Origin: Chitinophagaceae bacterium
GTDB taxonomy: Bacteria; Bacteroidota; Bacteroidia; Chitinophagales; Chitinophagaceae
Reading direction: 5' to 3'
Length of the DNA: 42,795 nt
NCBI GenBank assembly: GCA_947459295.1
Contig: CANHCY010000016.1
Location: 1-42,795, forward strand
Position 1 is the first letter of the stretch; every line of letters starts with the position of its first letter. The notes beneath the pieces were generated by a model, which was not told the DNA's origin, ran no database searches, and saw only the letters and a list, made by a program, of their open reading frames with translations. The position numbers and the translations under genes were made by a program. Shown one piece after another: positions 9,047 through 16,223 of the stretch.

Positions 9047-10081
9047 TTATTTTGTTTTTCCTTGGTCTACAGATTTTATAAAATTAATAACGCCATCCAT
9101 ATATACTTTTTGATCATCCCACATAGCAAGGTGGCTTCCGTTTGGACAATATAAATATTGACCACTTGGAAACTGTGTGCTCATCCATTTCATGTGTTCT
9201 GGATCCATTGTATCATATTTTGCACCCACTGTAAGTGTAGGCACTTTAATAGAAGCGAGGTCTTTTTTGCGGTCCCAATTTACAATGCGTCCGCTCACTG
9301 TGAATTCAGAATGGCCCTGCATCATCACATAAATTTCTTCATTTACGTGTTGTAGTGAGCGCATTACAGAATTTGGCCATTCTGGTAAACGGCATAGGTG
9401 TTTGGTATAAAATTCACTAAATACAAGCGATGTATACGTAGGGTCTTTATACATTCCTTTTGCTTCGTAGTTTTGTAAAGAATCTACAAGTGATGGGCGC
9501 ATTTCTTTGCGTAGCACTTTATTATAATTTGCATAATCAGGAATACTTGCCATCATATTTCCAATCACCATGCCTTTAATATGCTGTTGGTATTTTAATG
9601 CGTATTCGATGGCAAGCATGCTTCCCCATGAATTTCCAATAATGTAAAAATTGTCTTTGGTTAAATTGAGTGCCGCGCGCACTTGTTCTACTTCGTCTAC
9701 AAAACGGTCGACGGTCCAAAGGCTACTATCTTTTGGTTGATCACTATAAAAAGAACCCAGCTGATCGTACTCTATAATTTCAAAACCCTGTGCTGGTAAA
9801 AAACTTTCGAAGCACTCCATGTATTCGTGCGTCATGGCTGGGCCGCCATGAAGTAACAATACTTTTACGCGGTCGCTGTTACCAATACTTTTGGTCCAAA
9901 CCTTAAATGTTCCAATAGGGGTTTTAACAGGAATCATTTTGATACCCGCCTCCTGAACACCAGAATCTTTAGGTCCTAAAAACTCGGCGATTGTTGGCGC
10001 ACTATTGTTATTTGCGCAAGCAGTAAACAGGAAAATTCCTGCAGCTGCAATAGTCGTTTGTAATAGTTTTTTCAAGGACAA
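9047..10081 (-). CDS. Alpha/beta hydrolase lipoprotein, proline iminopeptidase-like
   Basis: A 344-residue alpha/beta hydrolase of the S33 proline iminopeptidase type. A lipobox LFTAC places the lipidated cysteine at residue 22, so the protein is probably anchored on the periplasmic side of a membrane. The oxyanion motif HGGP is at 78-81, the nucleophile elbow GNSWGS has S151, and the triad is completed by D290 (KYDTMDP) and H317 (NGSHLAMW). There is no usable ATG: an in-frame TAA lies six bases upstream, and the first candidates are TTG at 10081 and TTG at 10075. It is the first gene of the operon with two amidohydrolases, which suggests joint processing of extracytoplasmic peptides or amides (inference). 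Confidence 0.87.
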   Translation of the reverse strand: MSLKKLLQTTIAAAGIFLFTACANNNSAPTIAEFLGPKDSGVQEAGIKMIPVKTPIGTFKVWTKSIGNSDRVKVLLLHGGPAMTHEYMECFESFLPAQGFEIIEYDQLGSFYSDQPKDSSLWTVDRFVDEVEQVRAALNLTKDNFYIIGNSWGSMLAIEYALKYQQHIKGMVIGNMMASIPDYANYNKVLRKEMRPSLVDSLQNYEAKGMYKDPTYTSLVFSEFYTKHLCRLPEWPNSVMRSLQHVNEEIYVMMQGHSEFTVSGRIVNWDRKKDLASIKVPTLTVGAKYDTMDPEHMKWMSTQFPSGQYLYCPNGSHLAMWDDQKVYMDGVINFIKSVDQGKTK

Positions 10082-10143
10082 GGTTTAGCTTATGAATGTA
10101 CATAAAAATCCCATATCCTATTGATGCATTTATGTGAACGGGC

Positions 10144-12012
10144 CTATCTGCCCATATAAACCATGAGTATCTGAATATCGCTTGGATTAACGCCGCTAAT
10201 TCTACTGGCTTGACCGAGTGTAGATGGTCTAATTTTTTTGAATTTTTGCAAGGCTTCATTGGATAGCGCTGCCATGGCATCGTAATTAAAACTTTCTGGA
10301 ATAATATGGTTTTCCATTTGCAACATACGCGTTGCTATTTCTTGTTCTTTTTCGATGTAGCGCTCGTATTTAATCTGAATTTCTGCTTGCTCTAATACCT
10401 GTGGATGAAACCCTGCTAGGGCTTCTTTTAAACGGGGCATAGCTGCTGAAAGGCCTACTAGGTCTACGTTTGGACGTAGTAATATTTTTGAGGCTTTTTG
10501 TTTTTCGGTAATTGATGCCGAATTAATTTCATTGAAATAGCCTTCAATTTCTGAAGGTTCAATGCTATAAGATGCGAGTAAGTTTTTGATGTCGGTGACA
10601 CTACTTTTTTTCGCTTCTACGGCGTCCATTCTATCTTGTTTGGCGAGACCCAATTGATAGCTTAATGGCGTTAAACGTATATCGGCATTGTCTTGTCGTA
10701 AGAGTGTTCTAAACTCGGCGCGAGACGTAAACATACGGTAAGGTTCTTCGGTTCCTTTGCCTACTAAATCATCTATGAGTACACCGATATAAGCTTCGCT
10801 TCTTTTTAAAATTACAGGGTCTAATTCGCGCGACTTTTGGTGCGCGTTAATACCTGCCATTAAACCTTGGCAAGCCGCTTCTTCGTAACCAGTTGTACCA
10901 TTTATTTGTCCAGCAAAAAAGAGGTTTTCGATGAGCTTGGTTTCTAACGAATATTTTAATTGTGTAGGCTGAAAATAATCATACTCGATGGCGTAACCTG
11001 GTCTAAAAAAGCGACAATTCTCAAACCCAGGAACACTACGAAGAGCTTCGTACTGAACTTCTTCTGGTAATGAGGTAGAAAACCCATTTACATATATTTC
11101 TACGGTGTTCCAGCCCTCTGGCTCTACAAACAATTGATGTCTATCTCTATCTGCGAAGCGGTTGATCTTATCTTCAATACTTGGGCAATACCTAGGACCC
11201 ACGCCCTCAATTCTTCCCTGAAACATCGGGCTTCTATCAAAGCCTTTTCTTAAAAGATCGTGTACCTTTTGGCTCGTATATGTAATATGACAACTGCGCT
11301 GTTCTGCTGCCTTTAAGCGCGGTGTGTCTTTGTATGAAAACCCCACAACCTCCTCATCTCCAGCCTGTTCCTCCATTTTTGAGTAGTCTAAACTGCGCCC
11401 GTCTACCCTTGGTGGTGTGCCTGTTTTTAGTCGGTCACTTTCCATACCAAGTGCTACTAACTGCTCGGTGATACCCGTTGCGGCTTTCTCCGCTACCCGT
11501 CCACCACCAAACTGTTTTTCACCAATATGGATGATGCCATTTAAAAAGGTACCAGAGGTAACAACCACTGTTTTAGATCTAATTTCATGGCCCAGGCCGG
11601 TAATTACCCCACCCGCTCTATTGTCTTTTATGATCAACCCCTGTACCGTGTCTTGGTAAAAATCTACATTGGGGGTTTCTTCTAGCATCTCTCTCCACTT
11701 GGCAGCAAACAACATACGGTCGTTTTGCGCACGTGGGCTCCACATAGCTGGACCCTTGCTCCTATTCAACATTCTAAATTGAATGGTACTTGCATCTGTA
11801 ACCAGTCCGGTGTATCCACCCATCGCATCTATCTCACGCACAATCTGTCCCTTGGCAATACCGCCAATGGCTGGGTTACAGCTCATTTGGGCAATGGTTT
11901 GCATATTCATAGTAACTAGGAGCACTTTACTTCCTAGGTTAGCAGCGGCCGCTGCGGCTTCACAACCTGCGTGTCCGGCACCTACAACAATAACATCATA
12001 ATCTGGAAACAT
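10144..12012 (-). CDS. mnmG: tRNA uridine-5-carboxymethylaminomethyl(34) synthesis enzyme MnmG
   Basis: A 622-residue FAD-dependent enzyme that, with MnmE, modifies the wobble uridine of certain tRNAs. The FAD-binding GAGHAGCEAA motif is at residues 11-20, followed by the family signatures MSCNPAIGGIAKGQIVREID and RMLNRSKGPAMWSPRAQ. GTPPRVDGRSLDY and INGTTGYEEAACQGL also match. The length is normal. The C-terminal ISGVNPSDIQILMVYMGR matches the helical domain that contacts MnmE and tRNA. The gene has its own promoter five bases before the ATG and is preceded by the parS-like cluster. mnmG (gidA) is classically found close to bacterial origins. Confidence 0.98.
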   Translation of the reverse strand: MFPDYDVIVVGAGHAGCEAAAAAANLGSKVLLVTMNMQTIAQMSCNPAIGGIAKGQIVREIDAMGGYTGLVTDASTIQFRMLNRSKGPAMWSPRAQNDRMLFAAKWREMLEETPNVDFYQDTVQGLIIKDNRAGGVITGLGHEIRSKTVVVTSGTFLNGIIHIGEKQFGGGRVAEKAATGITEQLVALGMESDRLKTGTPPRVDGRSLDYSKMEEQAGDEEVVGFSYKDTPRLKAAEQRSCHITYTSQKVHDLLRKGFDRSPMFQGRIEGVGPRYCPSIEDKINRFADRDRHQLFVEPEGWNTVEIYVNGFSTSLPEEVQYEALRSVPGFENCRFFRPGYAIEYDYFQPTQLKYSLETKLIENLFFAGQINGTTGYEEAACQGLMAGINAHQKSRELDPVILKRSEAYIGVLIDDLVGKGTEEPYRMFTSRAEFRTLLRQDNADIRLTPLSYQLGLAKQDRMDAVEAKKSSVTDIKNLLASYSIEPSEIEGYFNEINSASITEKQKASKILLRPNVDLVGLSAAMPRLKEALAGFHPQVLEQAEIQIKYERYIEKEQEIATRMLQMENHIIPESFNYDAMAALSNEALQKFKKIRPSTLGQASRISGVNPSDIQILMVYMGR

Positions 12013-12017
12013 GGGTG

Positions 12018-12046
12018 CAAAGATAATCCAATCAAAAAGAAAACAA
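12018..12046 (-). promoter_or_regulatory. mnmG promoter
   Basis: On the minus strand a TTG (12044-12046) is separated by 18 bp from TATCTTTG (12018-12025), a full match to the Bacteroidota TAnnTTTG -7 element. Only five bases, CACCC, separate it from the mnmG ATG, which predicts a leaderless or nearly leaderless transcript. Confidence 0.7.
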
Positions 12047-12069
12047 GGTGCTAGTAGGTTAGATTTGGA

Positions 12070-12085
12070 CGTTTCACGTGGAACA
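12070..12085. other. parS-like centromere site 1
   Basis: CGTTTCACGTGGAACA matches the widely conserved parS sequence TGTTTCACGTGAAACA at 14 of 16 positions. It lies in the mnmG-ybeY intergenic region with two similar sites. Confidence 0.78.
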
Positions 12086-12126
12086 AAGACGTAAACCTGT
12101 TGGAGAACCCGAGATCGTTAGAAAAA

Positions 12127-12142
12127 TGTTTCACGTGGAACA
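12127..12142. other. parS-like centromere site 2
   Basis: TGTTTCACGTGGAACA matches the B. subtilis-type parS consensus at 15 of 16 positions. It is also one base from the perfect palindrome TGTTCCACGTGGAACA used in Pseudomonas. Its centre is 57 bp from that of site 1. Confidence 0.85.
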
Positions 12143-12174
12143 CCGCGAGAATATTGGGCAAATAAATATGGGGT

Positions 12175-12190
12175 TGTTCCACGTGGAACC
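12175..12190. other. parS-like centromere site 3
   Basis: TGTTCCACGTGGAACC contains the perfect 14-bp palindrome GTTCCACGTGGAAC (12176-12189). This is the form known from Pseudomonas parS sites. It touches the ybeY stop codon. Its centre is 48 bp from that of site 2. Confidence 0.85.
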
Positions 12191-12618
12191 TACCTTTTAG
12201 TATAACGCCCAAGGTATGCATCCTCTTTAGCGCGCATCATCAAAATGTCGGCTTTGCTCTTATCCTTGTAACCACATAAATGAAGAGCTCCATGAAAAAG
12301 AACCCGGAGCATTTCATTGGTGAACGTAACGCCATGTGTTTTAGCGTTATCCTTTACTCTATCAACACTTATATATACTTCGGCTACAACGGGGGCTCCT
12401 TTATCGTGGAGGCCAAAAGTGATGATATCTGTATAGTAGTCGTGGTTTAAAAACTGCTGGTTAATAGACAACAGGTATTTATCAGAGCAAAAAATATAAT
12501 TGATGGTTGCAAGTTGCGTTTTCTCCTTTTTAAATAAGCTTTCAATAAACAGTTTTAACTCCGTTTTCGCAGGTAAAGTAAGCGCGGAGTCGGCTTTTTG
12601 GAAATTCACTTTTTGCAT
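12190..12618 (-). CDS. ybeY: Endoribonuclease YbeY (rRNA maturation factor)
   Basis: A 142-residue member of the UPF0054/YbeY family, metal-dependent RNases involved in 16S rRNA 3'-end processing and ribosome quality control. Diagnostic segments are SINQQFLNHDYYTDIITFGL and the metal site LFHGALHLCGYKDKSKADI. The first two histidines of the usual HGxLHLxGYDH site are present. The third is missing, since the sequence reads GYKDK. I recall the same change in other Bacteroidota YbeY proteins, so it is probably lineage-specific rather than inactivating. The start context TTGCACCCATG is identical to that of mnmG. A parS-like palindrome abuts its stop codon. Confidence 0.93.
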   Translation of the reverse strand: MQKVNFQKADSALTLPAKTELKLFIESLFKKEKTQLATINYIFCSDKYLLSINQQFLNHDYYTDIITFGLHDKGAPVVAEVYISVDRVKDNAKTHGVTFTNEMLRVLFHGALHLCGYKDKSKADILMMRAKEDAYLGRYTKR

Positions 12619-12673
12619 GGGTGCAAGTTAAGTTTAACTCCAAATTTCGTAACATTTTCTTTGAGACGAACGG

Positions 12674-12681
12674 TACCTTTG
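12674..12681 (+). promoter_or_regulatory. Putative -7 element of feoA-nadD
   Basis: TACCTTTG fits TAnnTTTG exactly and lies 26 bp upstream of the feoA ATG at 12708. No well-spaced -33 TTG is apparent; the nearest TTG is only 10 bp upstream. Confidence 0.45.
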
Positions 12682-12707
12682 CGGCAAGCGCAAACAATAA
12701 AGTGTGT

Positions 12708-12938
12708 ATGAAAAAATTATCGGAACTAGAGGCGGGAGAAAAGGGGATTATTCACTCATTTGAAAAAGATGAGCTTTATATAAAATTATTGGAAATGGGT
12801 TGTGTGCCCGGAGAACCTGTAAAAGTAGTTCAAGTGGCGCCGCTTGGCGATCCAATATCTATAGAGGTTTCTGGATATCATTTGAGCTTACGTATAAGTG
12901 AAGCAGATAGCATTATAGTGACTCAAGAAACCGAATAA
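12708..12938 (+). CDS. FeoA-domain protein
   Basis: A 76-residue protein made of a single FeoA (SH3-like) domain. It opens MKKLSELEAGEKGIIHSF, with the core LLEMGCVPGEPVKVVQVAPLGDPISI and ending YHLSLRISEADSIIV. FeoA domains assist the FeoB ferrous-iron transporter or occur in metal regulators. No feoB is adjacent here, so a role in Fe(II) uptake is only inferred. I chose the ATG at 12708 because an earlier in-frame ATG at 12621 would add 29 unconserved residues and lies upstream of the -7 element. It is followed by nadD after 29 bp on the same strand. Confidence 0.85.
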   Translation: MKKLSELEAGEKGIIHSFEKDELYIKLLEMGCVPGEPVKVVQVAPLGDPISIEVSGYHLSLRISEADSIIVTQETE

Positions 12939-12967
12939 ACACAACTTGTTGATTATCAATAACTTAA

Positions 12968-13540
12968 ATGAAAATAGGTTTATATTTTGGTTCTTTTAAT
13001 CCTGTACACCACGGTCATTTGATGATCGCGAGTCACGTCGTGAATAGAACCGAACTACAACAAGTATGGTTTGTAGTATCTCCGCAAAACCCATTTAAAA
13101 CAGCTGGATCTCTACTCAATGAATATGACCGGTTACACTTAGTAAACCTGGCTATAGAAAATGACGAAGCAAGATTGAGGGCCTCCGATGTTGAGTTTAA
13201 ATTACCGCGCCCCTCTTACACCATCGACACACTAATTTATCTCGAAGAAAAATATCCGCAGCACGAGTTCTCTATAATTATGGGAAGCGATGGCTTTATT
13301 AATATTGCACGATGGAAAAATGCAGATGTGCTTTTAAAAAAATATATGTTTTATGTATACCTGCGCCCAGGATTTGAAAACGTTGATACACTAGGCGCCA
13401 ATGTTAATATATTAAATGCGCCACTGTTAAATATTTCTGCTACAGGAATTAGAGAAAATATAAAAGACCAAAAAACCATACGATATTTGGTTCCTGAAAA
13501 TGTTAGAAAAGAAATCGAAGATCATCATTACTATAAATAA
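12968..13540 (+). CDS. nadD: Nicotinate-nucleotide adenylyltransferase
   Basis: A 190-residue enzyme converting nicotinate mononucleotide and ATP to deamido-NAD in NAD synthesis. The nucleotidyltransferase signature GSFNPVHHGHL is at residues 8-18, with the HxGH pair at 15-18. Further matches are VVSPQNPFKT, FIIMGSD-like IIMGSDGFINIARWKN, and the C-terminal nucleotide-binding motif NISATGIRENI. The length is normal for NadD. It lies 29 bp after feoA and converges on the PpiD-like gene, with a shared terminator between them. A separate NAD salvage pair, pnuC-nadR, lies at 30.9-32.1 kb. Confidence 0.94.
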   Translation: MKIGLYFGSFNPVHHGHLMIASHVVNRTELQQVWFVVSPQNPFKTAGSLLNEYDRLHLVNLAIENDEARLRASDVEFKLPRPSYTIDTLIYLEEKYPQHEFSIIMGSDGFINIARWKNADVLLKKYMFYVYLRPGFENVDTLGANVNILNAPLLNISATGIRENIKDQKTIRYLVPENVRKEIEDHHYYK

Positions 13541-13573
13541 AAAAAGCCTCACTAAAATATAGCGAGGCTTTTT
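13541..13573. terminator. Bidirectional terminator between nadD and the PpiD-like gene
   Basis: An inverted repeat AAAAAGCCTC / GAGGCTTTTT, extended by one more partial pairing around the loop, starts right after the nadD stop and ends 19 bp before the stop of the convergent gene. A-runs and T-runs on both sides let it work in both directions. Confidence 0.85.
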
Positions 13574-13592
13574 AATTCATTATAATAATCTA

Positions 13593-15683
13593 CTAATAAA
13601 AAGTAGAGCGGTTATCTGTGATTTTAGCGGATTTTTTAATCGCCTCAAAACCTCTGTATACATTAGACTGAACCGCTTGTAAAAGTGTTGCTTTCAAAGC
13701 AGCAGCATCTTGCATAACGGCTGTAGCACCAATGTTTTCGGGCTTCACAGCAAATACACCAGAAGTACCTTCAATAGCCGGGGTACTTTTACCAATCAAG
13801 GCTTTATTGAATGCAGCACCAACAACTTTTGGTTCAGCACCAACACCAGGAACAAAAGGAGAAGCAAAACTTAAGCTATCAACTCGCTGTGCTGGAAAAC
13901 CAGAACTCTTTACAAAATCTTCTAAAGAAGAACCTTTAAACTTTGATGCTATTATTTGCTTTGCTTTTAATTCATTTCTTACAAGTCCTTCTACAAGTGG
14001 TTTTGCTTCTGCAACACCCATGGTTCCTTTTTCTCCAATTGAAGTAATCATAGCAACAATATACGCATCGCCAATTTCTGTTGGTTCAGAAATTGAACCC
14101 ACTTTATTATCGTACACCCAACGTACCGTTTCTCTGCTTTTACCTAAACCAGTAATCGTAAAGTCGTTGTTCTTAATGTCAACACCATTTAGAATCTGAA
14201 GTTTATTTTTAAGCGCATTTTGCTCAAAATCTTTCTGAGACTTACTACTTGCTACAAAAGATGCTGCCGCTGTAGAAGCAGCTGTTACTGTTTCACCGCT
14301 AGCAACAATTGCTTTAGATAAATAGGCGATTTTATATGCTGGTGCAAAATTCTTTTGATCTAATACTTCGGTATAATGGTAGCCAAATTCAGACTTTACA
14401 ACATCTTTAGTTCCAGTTGGTTTATCAAAAGAAAAATCATTGAATGAGCCAACCATCTGACCTTGAGCAAAATAATCATATACACCACCTTTTGCTTTAC
14501 TTCCTCCATCATCAGAATATTTTTGAACAAGGGCATTAAAGTCTGCGCCACCAGCTACAGCTATTTTAATAGAATCAGCTAACTTCTTTGCAACACTGTC
14601 TGGTCTAATTTGCTGACCTGTTTGTGGATTAACTGTTCCAATTAAAATATGACGAACCTTAGCACTATCTGGCCAGTTTTTGACACCCACCATTTTAGCT
14701 AATACGTAAGCGTTACCATCTACATAAGGACCATAAACAGTTCCTGTAGGAATTTTAACAAGCGTGTCTTTATTTACTTGCTGCATTCTACTCTTACTAA
14801 AGTAACCATCATAAAAAGGTAAATCACTACCCACTCTATTTAAATAAGAAGCGTTGTCGGTGGCAGTTTCAAAATCTTGTTTCTTTGAAGAAACCTCAGC
14901 TAACACAGTAGCACTATCAGCACTACTAGGAACAGCGCTGAATGAAACATAAGCAATTGATCTTGTTTCTTCCTCTTTTTTATAAGCTGAAGCATGTGCT
15001 TTTACATAAGCAGCAATATCGTTATCAGTTACTTTAATGGTGCTATCAGCAATACTCGCATAAGGTACAAATACAACAGAAGCACTAGCTATTTGATTAT
15101 TATCGGCAGCTTGTTTTTCAACCATCCACTTAGGAACATAAGCAGATTTTTGTAGTAGCACACTATATTTATTACGAATGGCTTGTTCTAAAATAGGTTG
15201 AATATAAACCTGATTGATCATTTTAATTTGATCTGCGTTTTTACTTTTTTTAATTTGAGCAAATGCTTTTTTAGCATCTTCTACTTTAAATAAGCCTGTT
15301 GCAGGATCTGTAAACTCTTGTTTTAATGGAGAATTTTCAGAAAATAAAATATCTGATAGTTCTTTAGCTGTTACTTGTAAACCCAATTTAGCACACTCGG
15401 CTTCAATTAATAAGCGGTCTACTTCTTGATTCCATAAAGAACCAATGAGTTGATCTCTTTGTGCGCCCTGACTAGCATACATTTTTTCTTGCATCGCTAA
15501 CTTTTCTTCAAAAGCAGCTCTTTCTAACTTTTGACCATTTACTTCACCAATGGTTGTTGTATTAGAAAAAGCGCTACCGCCTCTACCAACACCATCTTGT
15601 AATATAAAAGCAATTAAGGCTACAGCGATAATAGTAAAAATGATCCACGTGCCTCTGTCACGAATACTTTGAATAACAGACAT
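13593..15683 (-). CDS. PpiD-like peptidyl-prolyl isomerase / periplasmic chaperone
   Basis: A 696-residue membrane-anchored folding factor. A single transmembrane segment lies near residues 13-30 (WIIFTIIAVALIAFIL), followed by a SurA-N-like chaperone region (GEVNGQKLERAAFEEKLAM, LIEAECAKLGLQVTAKELSD). One parvulin-type PPIC domain follows at about residues 343-440, including VRHILIGTVNP (H345), FNALVQKYSDDGGSKAKGG and FGYHYTEVLD. This architecture is that of PpiD, which helps fold exported proteins at the inner membrane. Its start faces the long non-coding region, and a TATTTTTG element lies 46 bp upstream. Only one PPIC domain is evident. The C-terminal third looks like a second, degenerate one. 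Confidence 0.9.
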   Translation of the reverse strand: MSVIQSIRDRGTWIIFTIIAVALIAFILQDGVGRGGSAFSNTTTIGEVNGQKLERAAFEEKLAMQEKMYASQGAQRDQLIGSLWNQEVDRLLIEAECAKLGLQVTAKELSDILFSENSPLKQEFTDPATGLFKVEDAKKAFAQIKKSKNADQIKMINQVYIQPILEQAIRNKYSVLLQKSAYVPKWMVEKQAADNNQIASASVVFVPYASIADSTIKVTDNDIAAYVKAHASAYKKEEETRSIAYVSFSAVPSSADSATVLAEVSSKKQDFETATDNASYLNRVGSDLPFYDGYFSKSRMQQVNKDTLVKIPTGTVYGPYVDGNAYVLAKMVGVKNWPDSAKVRHILIGTVNPQTGQQIRPDSVAKKLADSIKIAVAGGADFNALVQKYSDDGGSKAKGGVYDYFAQGQMVGSFNDFSFDKPTGTKDVVKSEFGYHYTEVLDQKNFAPAYKIAYLSKAIVASGETVTAASTAAASFVASSKSQKDFEQNALKNKLQILNGVDIKNNDFTITGLGKSRETVRWVYDNKVGSISEPTEIGDAYIVAMITSIGEKGTMGVAEAKPLVEGLVRNELKAKQIIASKFKGSSLEDFVKSSGFPAQRVDSLSFASPFVPGVGAEPKVVGAAFNKALIGKSTPAIEGTSGVFAVKPENIGATAVMQDAAALKATLLQAVQSNVYRGFEAIKKSAKITDNRSTFY

Positions 15684-16223
15684 AAAAACGAATTATAATA
15701 AATAAAATGACCGGCAATTTACCGGAGGGCAAAAATAAGGTATTGCGGCCTTATTTCTATCCACAAACTAAGGGTTAATAAGTAGTATTTTAGGTGGAAA
15801 ACCGCCTTTTTTTATAAAAATTGTGTGGATAGAAGTAGAACAAATAGAGGGGTAAACTGGGTTTAAGGGGTATAAGGCTAAAATGAACTCATTTTACACC
15901 CAGTTAATTAACAGTATACAACTAGTGGATACTAAAAATTTTATCATTTAATAACCTTCGTGAATAACCTAAATATTGGTTGATAAATTTAAATAAAGGT
16001 ATTAAAAACTGTGTATATAAATGTGTATTAGGGTGTATAACAAGTGAACACTAAAAATATACGTATGTGTATAAGAACGTTATTAAGGTATTAACACCCG
16101 TAATAGTAATAGTTTATTTAAATAAAAAGGTATTAAATCTATTATTACAAGATTTATTAACACACATTTTCTTAAAAAAAATTAGATGATAAAAAATCAA
16201 TTGCTTCTTGTAATTTCAATCTT
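15684..16223. other. Candidate chromosomal replication origin (oriC) in a 540-bp non-coding region
   Basis: This is the longest gene-free stretch in the window and is very AT-rich. It contains a cluster of DnaA-box-like sequences (consensus TTWTNCACA): CTATCCACA at 15757-15765; the same word inverted at 15824-15832; TTTTACACC at 15892-15900; and, on the minus strand, ATATACACA at 16010-16018, TAATACACA at 16022-16030, TTATACACC at 16032-16040 and a perfect TTATACACA at 16066-16074. AAGGTATT occurs four times (15737, 15996, 16085, 16127). AACTGGGT/ACCCAGTT forms an inverted repeat (15855-15862, 15898-15905). An AT-rich stretch that could unwind follows at about 16100-16200. Gene direction flips here and parS-like sites lie 3.5 kb away. 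dnaA is not in the window. Confidence 0.55.
15730..15737 (-). promoter_or_regulatory. Putative -7 element of the PpiD-like gene
   Basis: The minus-strand sequence TATTTTTG fits TAnnTTTG. It ends 46 bp before the ATG at 15683. A DnaA-box-like sequence lies about 20 bp upstream on the minus strand. No clear -33 element was found. Confidence 0.4.

Noticed and set aside
12621..12707. Longer FeoA-like start
   Set aside because: It lies upstream of the promoter element and the added residues do not match the FeoA domain.
16101..16112. TAATAGTAATAG resembling a DnaA-trio
   Set aside because: Read 3'-5' on the top strand it fits GAT/AAT trios, but in that orientation a DnaA box is expected to its right, and the good boxes lie to its left. 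I did not count it as origin evidence.
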